The position numbers and the translations under genes are program-made. Shown one piece after another: positions 1-8,272 of a stretch of 64,000 nucleotides of DNA (positions are counted from its first letter, which is position 1; the number at the start of each line of letters is the position of its first letter). The notes beneath the pieces were generated by a model. That model did not search any database. It was not told where the DNA came from and worked only from the letters and a program-made list of their open reading frames with translations. The DNA is from Desulfofustis limnaeus. Its GTDB lineage: Bacteria > Desulfobacterota > Desulfobulbia > Desulfobulbales > Desulfocapsaceae. The stretch spans positions 3,761,501 through 3,825,500 of the forward strand of contig NZ_AP025516.1 in NCBI RefSeq assembly GCF_023169885.1, given 5' to 3'.

Positions 1-154
1 GGAAATGCAAGACCGATAGAACGCTCGCTCGGTTTCCGCAAACTGGTTCAGGTCCCCGGGAGATGATGTTCGCACCTGGTTTGCCTTTCGTCCATCTTCT
101 CACCTTCGCAAGCATTTATTTGAGTTTTTCTGCGGAAGCATGTTTAAATAGCTG

Positions 155-1252
155 ATGAAGACCTTCACTTCCTCCTTGCTGCCTGGGCCTGCCACCATGA
201 AACAAGCCACAACGCTACCCTTGGAAACTGCGAAACTGCTCATCGTCGATGATGACGATCAGGTCCGCAACGTTATTTCGGTCATCGTAGAATCGGAAGG
301 CTATCAATTCCGTACCGCCGACAATGCCGAGGCAGCTCTGGTGATACTGCAGAACGAATCGTTCGACCTGGTGGTCTCCGACATCAACATGACCGGCATG
401 ACCGGGGTGGAACTCCTCGAGACCTGCCAACGGACGTATCCGGATCTCGCCTTTCTCATGGTAACCGGAGTCGATGACCGGAACACGGCCATCGATACCC
501 TGCACATGGGGGCATACGGTTACGTCACCAAGCCGTTTCAAGCCAATGAACTGATCATCAACATCACCAACGCCCTGCGCCGGAGACGGCTGGAGATGGA
601 GAACCGGAGGCATCGGGAAGAATTGGAATTGCTGGTCGAAGAACGGACCTTCGAGTTGGACAAGTCGCGCGAGGAGACCATCCTCATCCTGTCCAAGGCA
701 GCCGAGTTCAGAGACGACGAAACCGCCAAGCACACCATCCGCATGGGCCGCTTCTGCGAGACGTTGGCCCGCCTGCGAGGGTTGCCGGAATCGCTGTGCA
801 AGTCCTTGAAAATCGCGGCGCCACTGCACGATGTCGGCAAGATCGGGATATCCGACACCATCCTGTTGAAGCCGGGCAAATTAACGCCCGAGGAGTTTGA
901 GATCATCAAGACCCACTGTGAGATCGGTCACCGTATTCTCTCCGAATCAACGTCGTCGATCCTGCAGATCGGAGCCGAGATCGCTCTGACCCACCACGAG
1001 AAATTCGACGGCAGCGGTTATCCGCGCGGTTTGCAAGGAGAAGAGATACCGGTCATCGGTCGCATCGCCGCCGTTTGTGACGTCTTCGATGCGTTGACCA
1101 GCGAACGGGTTTACAAAGCGGCCTCGACCGTCGAGGAAGCCCTGGAAATCATGCGGGACGGCAGCGGCAGCCATTTCGATCCGCACATTGCCGGGCTGTT
1201 TTTCGACCATATCGACACGATCCTGTCCATCAAACAGACGCTTTCGGATTGA
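155..1252 (+). CDS. Response regulator with HD-GYP output domain
   Basis: An N-terminal CheY-like receiver carries the acidic pocket (IVDDDD), the phospho-acceptor Asp in VVSDINM and the conserved Lys in TKPF. A short helical linker (about residues 150-175) leads into an HD-GYP domain with LHDVGKIGI and HHEKFDGSGYP. HD-GYP domains of this type are known cyclic-di-GMP phosphodiesterases, so the protein probably lowers c-di-GMP when phosphorylated; this is inferred from the family. The metal-binding HD and the GYP signature both look intact. No cognate kinase is adjacent; the nearest is the hybrid kinase at 8.3-11.3 kb. The start is uncertain: the ATG at 155 and the in-frame ATG at 197, just before the receiver, both lack a convincing ribosome binding site. 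Confidence 0.9.
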   Translation: MKTFTSSLLPGPATMKQATTLPLETAKLLIVDDDDQVRNVISVIVESEGYQFRTADNAEAALVILQNESFDLVVSDINMTGMTGVELLETCQRTYPDLAFLMVTGVDDRNTAIDTLHMGAYGYVTKPFQANELIINITNALRRRRLEMENRRHREELELLVEERTFELDKSREETILILSKAAEFRDDETAKHTIRMGRFCETLARLRGLPESLCKSLKIAAPLHDVGKIGISDTILLKPGKLTPEEFEIIKTHCEIGHRILSESTSSILQIGAEIALTHHEKFDGSGYPRGLQGEEIPVIGRIAAVCDVFDALTSERVYKAASTVEEALEIMRDGSGSHFDPHIAGLFFDHIDTILSIKQTLSD

Positions 1253-1302
1253 CAGGAAAGCGTCGTTCGACCGGTCTTCAATCGGTGTCGGGGCGAGTCG
1301 GC

Positions 1303-1698
1303 TCAGCGACGGCTGAGACAGAGATGCTCCACCGCCGGTCCGATCTTTTTCCAGTCGACACACGGCCGGGTAAAGCCCGGTGGGCGGACCAGTGGGCAGC
1401 CGAACGCGGAATCATCGATATAGAGGTCGGCATAGACCTTCGGGCTCGAAGTCCAGCTCTCTTGGGTCGGGTTATGATTTACCCCGTACAGCTCGACGCC
1501 CTGCTCCTGGAGGTAACGAACGGCGGGAAGGAGGGTATTTCCGGCCACCCCTTCCTCGGAGCGCATGGTGTAGAGGATGAGACGGGCACCGCAGGACTGC
1601 AGCCGTTTCAGCCAGACAACCGCTTCCGGCACCGGTTGGCCAAGCTCCGGATAGCGGTGATCGACGATGGTTCCGTCAAAATCGACACAGATGATCAT
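1303..1698 (-). CDS. Small HAD-superfamily phosphatase-like protein
   Basis: This 131-residue protein opens with the HAD motif I pattern DFDGTIVDH at residues 6-14, followed by a motif II-like segment LILYTMRS and a late acidic segment YIDDSAFG. It resembles short, cap-less HAD hydrolases of the BT0820 type; the substrate cannot be read from sequence. It lies between the HD-GYP regulator and ilvC, with its 3' end only about 50 bp from the convergent HD-GYP gene, and shows no operon partner. Catalytic activity is plausible because both motif I aspartates are present, but it is unproven. Confidence 0.75.
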   Translation of the reverse strand: MIICVDFDGTIVDHRYPELGQPVPEAVVWLKRLQSCGARLILYTMRSEEGVAGNTLLPAVRYLQEQGVELYGVNHNPTQESWTSSPKVYADLYIDDSAFGCPLVRPPGFTRPCVDWKKIGPAVEHLCLSRR

Positions 1699-1839
1699 CG
1701 GCCGCCCCTCATATGGTTCCCCAAGGTTCTGACAACGCCGTCCCGAGCCGGGTGTTGGTTCGGACCGGCCGTTTCAAGGTACCCTCACGAATGGCCCGCA
1801 GGCAATCAGCAGAGCTGACTGCCTGCGGAAAACAGTCTC

Positions 1840-3309
1840 TCAGAAAATCGGCTTCATGGCACTCATATAGCCACGCAGCTCGGCGCCGATTGCCTCCACT
1901 TCGGTATAGCGGATCGCCTCATTGACATCGATCAGGTCAAGGTTGTCGACTCCGTAATCGTCGAGATCGAGCCCTTTGCCGATAACCTCGGTATCGATGC
2001 CCTTCATGAAATCGGCCAGCAGCGGTACCGCGGCGTTGGCAAACAGATAGCAGCCGTATTCCGCGGTATCGGAAATCACCACATTCATTTCGTACAGCTT
2101 CTTGCGCGCGATCAGATTGGCGATCAGCGGCACTTCGTGCAGCGACTCGTAATAAGCCGATTCCGGTTTGATGCCGGTTGCCACCATGGTATCAAAGGCC
2201 AGTTCGACCCCGGCCTTGACGAAGGCGATCAGCAGAATGCCGTGGTCGAAATATTCCTGTTCATAAATTTCCGCCGCCATCGATTCAGCTCGCTCGAAAG
2301 CGGTTTCGCCGGTCGCTTTCCGCCAAGCCAGGAGATTGGCATCATCGTTGGCCCAATCCTCCATCATGGTCCGCGAAAAAGCCCCGGACATGATATCGTC
2401 CATATGCTTCTCAAATAACGGTGTCATGATGTTTTTCAACTCCTCGGAGAGAATATGGGCCCGGATCTTGGCCGGGTTGGAGAGCCGATCCATCATGTTG
2501 GTGATGCCGCCGTGCTTCAGTGCCTCGGTCACCACCTCCCAGCCGTATTGTACCAACTTGCACGCATAGCCGGAATCGATACCTTGCTCGATCATCTTGT
2601 CATAACAGAGCAGTGATCCGGCCTGCAGCAGGCCGCAGAGGATGGTCTGCTCGCCCATCAGGTCGGATTTCACCTCGGCGATAAACGACGACTGCAGGAC
2701 GCCGGCCCGATCGCCACCGGTCCCGCAGGCATAGGCCTTGGCCAGTTCCAGGCCGTCACCATGCGGATCGTTTTCCCGGTGCACGGCGATCAGAGTCGGG
2801 ATACCGAAGCCGCGGACATACTCCTGGCGCAATTCGGTTCCCGGACCCTTCGGAGCAACCATGATGACTGTCAGGTCAGGCCGAATCTGCATCCCTTCTT
2901 CGACTATGTTGAAACCATGCGAGTAGGAAAGACAGGCGCCTTTTTTCATCAGTGGCATGATGGTACCGACTACCGAAGTATGCTGTTTATCCGGTGTCAG
3001 GTTGGCCACCAGGTCGGCCCCAGGAATCAGCTCGTCGTAGGTGCCAACGGTGAAACCATGGTCGTTGGCGTTTTTCCAGGACTGGCGCTTCTCTTTGATG
3101 GCCGCCTCGCGCAGGGCATAGGACACATCAAGACCGGAATCACGCAGGTTCAATCCCTGATTCAACCCTTGCGCGCCACAGCCGACGATGACGATCTTTT
3201 TGCCCCGTAATGCCTCGACACCGTTGAACTCGTCGGCATCCATGAAGCGGCACTGCGCCAGTTCCTCGATCTGCAAACGTAGCGGCAGCGAATTGAAATA
3301 ATTGCCCAT
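1840..3309 (-). CDS. ilvC: Ketol-acid reductoisomerase (class II, long form)
   Basis: It converts acetolactate or acetohydroxybutyrate to the dihydroxy acids of valine and isoleucine synthesis, using NADPH and magnesium in the cytoplasm. The N-terminal Rossmann fold is visible as [14 protein letters not shown] near residue 37. At 489 residues the protein matches the long class II enzymes of enterobacteria, which carry a duplicated knotted C-terminal domain, and not the roughly 330-residue class I form common in many bacteria. It is divergent from the LysR gene at 3480, as in the classical ilvY-ilvC pair. A canonical promoter sits in the 170-bp gap between them. Confidence 0.97.
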   Translation of the reverse strand: MGNYFNSLPLRLQIEELAQCRFMDADEFNGVEALRGKKIVIVGCGAQGLNQGLNLRDSGLDVSYALREAAIKEKRQSWKNANDHGFTVGTYDELIPGADLVANLTPDKQHTSVVGTIMPLMKKGACLSYSHGFNIVEEGMQIRPDLTVIMVAPKGPGTELRQEYVRGFGIPTLIAVHRENDPHGDGLELAKAYACGTGGDRAGVLQSSFIAEVKSDLMGEQTILCGLLQAGSLLCYDKMIEQGIDSGYACKLVQYGWEVVTEALKHGGITNMMDRLSNPAKIRAHILSEELKNIMTPLFEKHMDDIMSGAFSRTMMEDWANDDANLLAWRKATGETAFERAESMAAEIYEQEYFDHGILLIAFVKAGVELAFDTMVATGIKPESAYYESLHEVPLIANLIARKKLYEMNVVISDTAEYGCYLFANAAVPLLADFMKGIDTEVIGKGLDLDDYGVDNLDLIDVNEAIRYTEVEAIGAELRGYMSAMKPIF

Positions 3310-3375
3310 GACCTATCTCCTTATGTCTGTGGATGTTTTTTTGTTGACCGTGAGGTCGCATGATACCCCTGTCTT

Positions 3376-3404
3376 CATATAGGATGATTATAATATTGCG
3401 TCAA
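3376..3404 (-). promoter_or_regulatory. Predicted sigma-70 promoter of ilvC
   Basis: Read on the minus strand, TTGACG (3404-3399) and TATATG (3381-3376) are separated by exactly 17 bp. The element lies about 70 bp upstream of the ilvC start and next to a dyad that could bind the divergently encoded LysR regulator. Confidence 0.65.
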
Positions 3405-3425
3405 GTGATTTATTTGTGATACCAT

Positions 3426-3442
3426 GTTGCTCAATACGCAAC
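3426..3442. promoter_or_regulatory. Candidate IlvY operator dyad
   Basis: GTTGC-N7-GCAAC forms a perfect interrupted dyad in the ilvC-ilvY gap, just upstream of the predicted ilvC -35 box. LysR-type regulators bind T-N11-A dyads, and the known enterobacterial IlvY sites are rich in TTGC/GCAA half-sites. Assignment to IlvY is inference from position and symmetry. Confidence 0.5.
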
Positions 3443-3479
3443 AATCATCCGTCCTGCTCACACCGACCGCTTCCGATTC

Positions 3480-4385
3480 ATGAATATCAGAGACCTGAAC
3501 CTGTTCCTCAGCCTGGCCTCGACCCTGCATTTCAGCCAGGCGAGCAGGGCCTGCAACATCACCCCTTCGGGCTTGACCCGGACCATCCAGCGACTCGAAC
3601 AGGAACTTGACGAAACCCTGTTTCTGCGAGATAACCGGTCTGTCTCGCTGACCAGAGCCGGAGAGCTGTTCCAAGCCTACGCCCTTGATGTCCTGCAGCG
3701 CTATCGCCGTTTGCAGCTGGATCTGGCCGCCGAAAGCGAACACCAGGGCACCCTGTCACTGTACTGTTCGGTAACCGCAATCCTGTCGATCCTGCCCGGC
3801 ATCATCACCGAATTCCGCCGTGGTCACCCCACCATCGCGCTCAACCTCTCCACCGGCGATCAGGCCATGGCCATCCCGTTGCTGGAGAACGGCGAGGTGG
3901 ACATATCCATCGCCGCCGTGCCCGATCGTCTACCTCGGCACATCATCTTCCTCAAACTGTTGGAAACCCCACTGGTCTTTATTGCCCCGAGAACCGGGAC
4001 CACCCCTGGACGGCTGTCGCCGCTAAGCGATCTACGGTCGACGCCCATCGTCATGCCAGAGCGCGGCCTGAGCAGGGAGCGCTGCGAGCGCTGGTTTGCC
4101 GACAAGAACATTGTCCCGCTTCGTTATGCCTCGGTGGCCGGCAACGAGGCGCTGATCGCCATGGTCGCCATGGGCTGCGGCATCGGTGTCGTACCCCGTT
4201 TAGTCCTGGAAAACAGTCCCATGAAAGACCAGGTGGTCGAACTCGATGTGCAACCACCGCTCCAGCCATTCACGGTGGGCGCCTGTACCACGCGAGCCGG
4301 TAAACGATTGCCGGCCGTACAGCTGTTTTGGCACGTGGCTGCTCAGCTATCCAACGAAACACACGAAGTAGAAACAAGCCGATGA
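3480..4385 (+). CDS. ilvY: LysR-family regulator, IlvY-like
   Basis: A 301-residue LysR-type protein. Residues 1-60 form the winged helix-turn-helix (MNIRDLNLFLSLASTLHFSQ start, helix ending TRTIQRLEQELDE), and residues from about 90 form the periplasmic-binding-like effector domain. The name rests on divergent pairing with ilvC: IlvY senses acetolactate-type substrates and activates ilvC. The stop codon overlaps the surE start as ATGA, so surE is probably translationally coupled to it. No other LysR target is nearby. Confidence 0.88.
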   Translation: MNIRDLNLFLSLASTLHFSQASRACNITPSGLTRTIQRLEQELDETLFLRDNRSVSLTRAGELFQAYALDVLQRYRRLQLDLAAESEHQGTLSLYCSVTAILSILPGIITEFRRGHPTIALNLSTGDQAMAIPLLENGEVDISIAAVPDRLPRHIIFLKLLETPLVFIAPRTGTTPGRLSPLSDLRSTPIVMPERGLSRERCERWFADKNIVPLRYASVAGNEALIAMVAMGCGIGVVPRLVLENSPMKDQVVELDVQPPLQPFTVGACTTRAGKRLPAVQLFWHVAAQLSNETHEVETSR

Positions 4386-5137
4386 AAACGATCCTGATCA
4401 CCAATGACGACGGCATCCACAGTCCCGGTCTCCGCGCCCTGGAGGCGGCCCTCTCCCCCCTTGGACGGGTGGTCACCGTGGCTCCCGACCGCGACAACTC
4501 CGCCATCTCCCACGCCCTTACCATGAACCGACCGCTGCGCCTGACCTCTTTGACGGAAGACCGGTTCTCGCTGGACGGCACCCCCACCGATTGTGTTGTT
4601 ATCGGTCTCAGCCAGGTCCTGGAACATCCTCCCGACCTGCTGGTATCAGGGATTAACCACGGTGGCAATATCGGCGACGATATCTCCTATTCCGGCACCG
4701 TCTCTGCCGCCGTTGAAGGGACCATGTATTCGGTTCCATCCATGGCTGTGTCGCTCTGCGGCGAACCACCGTTCAACTTCGCCAACGCCAACCGAATCGT
4801 AGGCTCACTGGCCGCCACGATCATGGATTACGGCCTGCCGGAAAACACCTTGATGAACGTCAACGTCCCCAATACCGATACCGTTAAGGGACTACGGGTG
4901 ACCCGGCAAGGCCGGCGTATCTGGAAGCAAGCGGTGCAGCACACCCGCGATCCGTGGGGCCGCCTGCGTTTCTGGATCGGGGGTGGCACGCCGCTGCTGG
5001 ACGGGGGCAGAGATACCGATGTCCATGCGGTCACCAACGGTTTCGTCTCCATCACCCCAATCCACTTGGATCTGACCAACCACGAAGGCATCAGCTATTT
5101 CCGGGAGGACCTGGCTCTGGAAAATATGCCCTGGTGA
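4382..5137 (+). CDS. surE: 5'/3'-nucleotidase SurE
   Basis: SurE dephosphorylates nucleoside monophosphates and short polyphosphates. The N-terminal signature ILITNDDGIHSPG holds the paired metal-binding aspartates, and GTPTDCVVIG and SGINHGGNIGDDISYSGTV are the other family motifs. The chosen ATG at 4382 gives 251 residues, the usual family length, and overlaps the ilvY stop by four bases. Upstream ATGs in frame would add residues from inside ilvY and are not credible. Confidence 0.96.
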   Translation: MKTILITNDDGIHSPGLRALEAALSPLGRVVTVAPDRDNSAISHALTMNRPLRLTSLTEDRFSLDGTPTDCVVIGLSQVLEHPPDLLVSGINHGGNIGDDISYSGTVSAAVEGTMYSVPSMAVSLCGEPPFNFANANRIVGSLAATIMDYGLPENTLMNVNVPNTDTVKGLRVTRQGRRIWKQAVQHTRDPWGRLRFWIGGGTPLLDGGRDTDVHAVTNGFVSITPIHLDLTNHEGISYFREDLALENMPW

Positions 5138-5309
5138 ACCGAGCTGCGGCTCTGTCGAGCTGGTGCCCGTATCTCTGGTCCTTTTTTGATTCATCCGGAT
5201 GAACCCTTTTTTCGTGAATCAGTAGCTAACCCCATGCACCTGCTGGGTATTCGTGGTAGCATGGACAAAAGCAGTTTTCCGCCAATCCACCAAACAAAGG
5301 AGTGTGCCA

Positions 5310-6701
5310 ATGCAAGTTACCTGCCACGGGGCGGCCGGTTGTGTTACCGGCTCATGTCATCTCGTGGAAACGGCCTCTACCCGTTTCCTCATCGATTGCG
5401 GCATGTTTCAAGGGAATAAATCGTTGAATCGGCTCAATTACGAACCGCTCCCTTTCGACCCGCAGAGCATTGATTTCGTCATTGTCACGCACGCTCATAT
5501 CGACCACTGCGGTCTGCTGCCGAAGCTGGTCAAGCACGGTTTTCACGGCATCATCTACGCCAGCCCGCCAACCGCCGATTTACTGCCGATCATGCTGGCC
5601 GACAGCGCCTCCATCCAGGAAAAGGACACCGAGCATGAAAACAAGCGGCGCGTTCGCCGTGGCGAAACCGCCCGCGAACCGCTCTACACCATGGAACACG
5701 CCGAGGCGGTCAACACGCTGATCCATCCGATCAGATACGGCACCGCCTTCCAGGTCGCCGACGACGTCACCTTTCGCCTGCGCGACGCTGGCCACATCAT
5801 CGGTTCAGCCATCATCGAACTGTTTATCAAAAACAGCGACAATCAGGAAAAAAAGATCGTCTTTTCCGGGGATCTCGGTCAGACCGGCGTCCCGATCGTC
5901 GAAGACCCGACCAACATCTGGAATGCCGACCATGTGTTTATTGAAAGCACCTATGGCGACCGAGTCCATATCTCGTCGCGGTCGCGCAAAGAAGAGCTGT
6001 ACGATCACATCCAGGCGACCTACCGCCAAGGCGGCAAGCTGATGATTCCCGCTTTTGCTCTGGAGCGGACCCAGGAGCTACTTTACACGCTCAGTGCACT
6101 GAAAAACGAACGGGCCGATTTCCCGCCCATGAACATCTATCTGGACAGTCCGCTCGCCATCAAGATCACCGAGGTCTTCGAAAAGCACCCGGATCACTAC
6201 GATGAAGAGGCACGGGCGAGAACCGACGAGCCGTTCAGCTTTCCCGGCTTGATCTGTACCCCTTCCGTGGAAGAATCGCGAAAGGTCAATGCCATGCAAG
6301 AACCGGCCATCATCATTGCCGGGAGCGGGATGTGCACCGCCGGGCGAATCCGCCACCACCTCAAGCATGGGGTATGGGACCCGAAAAACACGGTTCTGTT
6401 CGTCGGCTACCAGGCGCCGGGCACCCTCGGCAGATTTCTGCTGGACGGAGCGGAGGAGATCAGGATGATGGGCCTTTCCCTGGTGGTCAAAGCGAACATA
6501 GCAAAGATTGACGGCTTCTCAGCCCATGCCGACCGGCATGGGCTGACCGACTGGCTCACCGCCTTCCGGGAAAAACCCAAAAAGGTGTATATCATCCATG
6601 GCGAAGATGACACACGTCACACCTTCAGCGCCCATCTGCAGAAAAAGGGGTTCTCCACCGTTGTGCCGGCTAAGGGTATACCGCTGCAATTGGACGAGTA
6701 A
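5310..6701 (+). CDS. Beta-CASP metallo-beta-lactamase RNase
   Basis: The metallo-beta-lactamase motif HAHIDHCG is followed by DAGHIIGSA, FSGDLGQ and FIESTYGDR. The beta-CASP insertion ends with GSGMCTAGRIRHHL and the terminal motif FSAHADRHG. Proteins of this CPSF73/YsnG-like group process RNA with two zinc ions in the active site. All metal ligands expected for the family are visible. The ATG at 5310 is preceded by AAAGGAG at 5296-5302; the upstream in-frame start at 5253 lacks a ribosome binding site. The protein has 463 residues, a normal length, and appears monocistronic. The RNA substrate is unknown. Confidence 0.92.
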   Translation: MQVTCHGAAGCVTGSCHLVETASTRFLIDCGMFQGNKSLNRLNYEPLPFDPQSIDFVIVTHAHIDHCGLLPKLVKHGFHGIIYASPPTADLLPIMLADSASIQEKDTEHENKRRVRRGETAREPLYTMEHAEAVNTLIHPIRYGTAFQVADDVTFRLRDAGHIIGSAIIELFIKNSDNQEKKIVFSGDLGQTGVPIVEDPTNIWNADHVFIESTYGDRVHISSRSRKEELYDHIQATYRQGGKLMIPAFALERTQELLYTLSALKNERADFPPMNIYLDSPLAIKITEVFEKHPDHYDEEARARTDEPFSFPGLICTPSVEESRKVNAMQEPAIIIAGSGMCTAGRIRHHLKHGVWDPKNTVLFVGYQAPGTLGRFLLDGAEEIRMMGLSLVVKANIAKIDGFSAHADRHGLTDWLTAFREKPKKVYIIHGEDDTRHTFSAHLQKKGFSTVVPAKGIPLQLDE

Positions 6702-6728
6702 TCGCCCCGCAGATAGCCACGGTCGGGC

Positions 6729-6765
6729 CGAAGGGGCTGGCTGATGATTCAGCACAGCCCCTTCG
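6729..6765. terminator. Hairpin between convergent genes
   Basis: An 11-bp perfect stem (6729-6739 with 6755-6765) closes a 15-nt loop between the convergent beta-CASP and lipoprotein genes. It has no long U-tract on either strand, so it is only a possible bidirectional terminator or RNA-stabilising structure. Confidence 0.5.
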
Positions 6766-6775
6766 CCGAAAGCAT

Positions 6776-7228
6776 CTACCTGTTTCTCAGAACCCACTGG
6801 CCCTGGGCATTCCGACAGGCAGTGGTAATCGTGGTCTGCGGCTTGCCGTCGATGATTGCCTGGATTTCAGCCTGACGGCACACCTGTTCGGTCTGGGGGT
6901 TGGTGTATGCCGGTTGCGGCACCACCTGATAGTTATTGCCGGTGTCCGGATTCACCCAGGCGACCGGCTGCCCGGATTGACCGGTTTCGTAGGCATAATT
7001 GAGTTGTTGACGGTCGTATTTATCCATCTCGTTGCCGACGATATAACCGAGCAGCGTCCCGACCGCCGCGCCGATCAGGGTCGCTTCGGTACTGCGGCCG
7101 ATCGCCTGGCCAAGCAGGGCGCCGCCGACCGCTCCGCCCACGGCCCCCTGTTGTCCTTTGTGGGTATCGGCGCATGACGTCAACACCAGCATCATCGCTC
7201 CAATGACAAACAAACTGAGCACTCTCAT
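6776..7228 (-). CDS. Glycine-zipper outer membrane lipoprotein
   Basis: The 150-residue product begins with a lipoprotein signal peptide ending in LVLTSC, so Cys-19 is the likely lipidation site. A glycine-zipper hairpin of the rickettsial 17-kDa surface antigen type follows (GAVGGAVGGALLGQAIG and LIGAAVGTLLGYIVG). The C-terminal part contains two cysteines (VCRQAE and TACRN) that could form a disulfide in the periplasm. The ATG at 7228 has a strong Shine-Dalgarno (GGAGG) nearby; the longer frame to 7312 lacks a signal peptide at its start. The role in envelope structure is inferred from the family. Confidence 0.87.
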   Translation of the reverse strand: MRVLSLFVIGAMMLVLTSCADTHKGQQGAVGGAVGGALLGQAIGRSTEATLIGAAVGTLLGYIVGNEMDKYDRQQLNYAYETGQSGQPVAWVNPDTGNNYQVVPQPAYTNPQTEQVCRQAEIQAIIDGKPQTTITTACRNAQGQWVLRNR

Positions 7229-7396
7229 AGCTTCCTCCGATTGGTAAAAAAGCCGGCCCTCTCCCGCCCCTCTCAGGGTCTCGCACGAGACGACCGTAAA
7301 AGAACAAGTCAAACGACGTTGTTGATAAGTGTAAGCAACGAACGGCTTCTGTCAATCACCGGGGCCCGACACCCTTGTGGGCCAGGCTGGCAAAGA

Positions 7397-8131
7397 TCAG
7401 TTCGAGCCCTCATGATCGCGGTCAAGTGCAGCTTCCAGATCCTTCTGCATCCCGCAGATTACCGACAAGGGATCCGGGGCACGGGTAATGGGACGTCCCA
7501 CCACCAGGTGGTCAGCCCCGGCGGCAATGGCCCGAGCCGGCGTCATGACGCGTTTCTGGTCGTCCACCGCAGCTTCTGAGGGAGAAATCATTCTGATCCC
7601 CGGGGTGACGATCAAGGGTGTGCCGCCATGGCGTTGCCGCACCATTTCGGCTTCCCGCCCCGAGGAAACGATGCCATCGCATCCAAGCGCGATAGCCATG
7701 TCAGCCCGTCGACGGACCAGTTCGGCCGTGGTCCCGGCAAACCCATAGTCGCGCAAATCGTCGTCGGAGAAGCTGGTCAATACGGTAACCGCCAGGACCT
7801 TCATGTCCCCCCGGGCAGCAACGGCAGCCTCAATGATCGATCGATCACCATGGACGGTAAACAGACTGACGCCACGGTCATTGACCCTGTGTACCGCCCG
7901 TTTTACCGTCTCCGGAATATCGAAAAATTTCAGGTCCAACATGACCCGGTGGCCGCGGGCTATCAACCAGTCCACCGTATGAAACCAATCGGCCATGAAC
8001 AACTCGAGACCAACCTTGTAAAAACCAACCTTGCTTTCACAGCGCAGCACCATCTCCCGGGCTAACTCAGGTCGTTCGAAATCGAGCGCGACGATAATCC
8101 TCTCCCGCAGGTCAACGGGTCTCCTCTGCAT
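7397..8131 (-). CDS. pyrF: Orotidine 5'-phosphate decarboxylase
   Basis: It decarboxylates OMP to UMP in pyrimidine synthesis. Motifs seen are IIVALDF near the N terminus, the catalytic array VMLDLKFFDIPETVKRAV (D-x-K-x-x-D type), VTPGIR and the phosphate loop VVGRPITRAPDP. The ATG at 8131 follows GGAGAGAGGT; the in-frame ATG at 8155 lacks such a site. At 244 residues the length is normal. It is about 140 bp downstream of the hybrid kinase gene on the same strand, with no evidence of joint function. Confidence 0.96.
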   Translation of the reverse strand: MQRRPVDLRERIIVALDFERPELAREMVLRCESKVGFYKVGLELFMADWFHTVDWLIARGHRVMLDLKFFDIPETVKRAVHRVNDRGVSLFTVHGDRSIIEAAVAARGDMKVLAVTVLTSFSDDDLRDYGFAGTTAELVRRRADMAIALGCDGIVSSGREAEMVRQRHGGTPLIVTPGIRMISPSEAAVDDQKRVMTPARAIAAGADHLVVGRPITRAPDPLSVICGMQKDLEAALDRDHEGSN

Positions 8132-8272
8132 TACCTCTCTCCTTTGAAAATCCATTCCTGGGCCGGGCGGCGGCCCCCCGATGGGAAAACAAAAGGGGGA
8201 CTCGCTTCGTGCTGATCAGCGGTAGCGGAAGAGAAAGGGCTCCCGTCCGCGCCGGCCTTGCCGCTGGTCGAC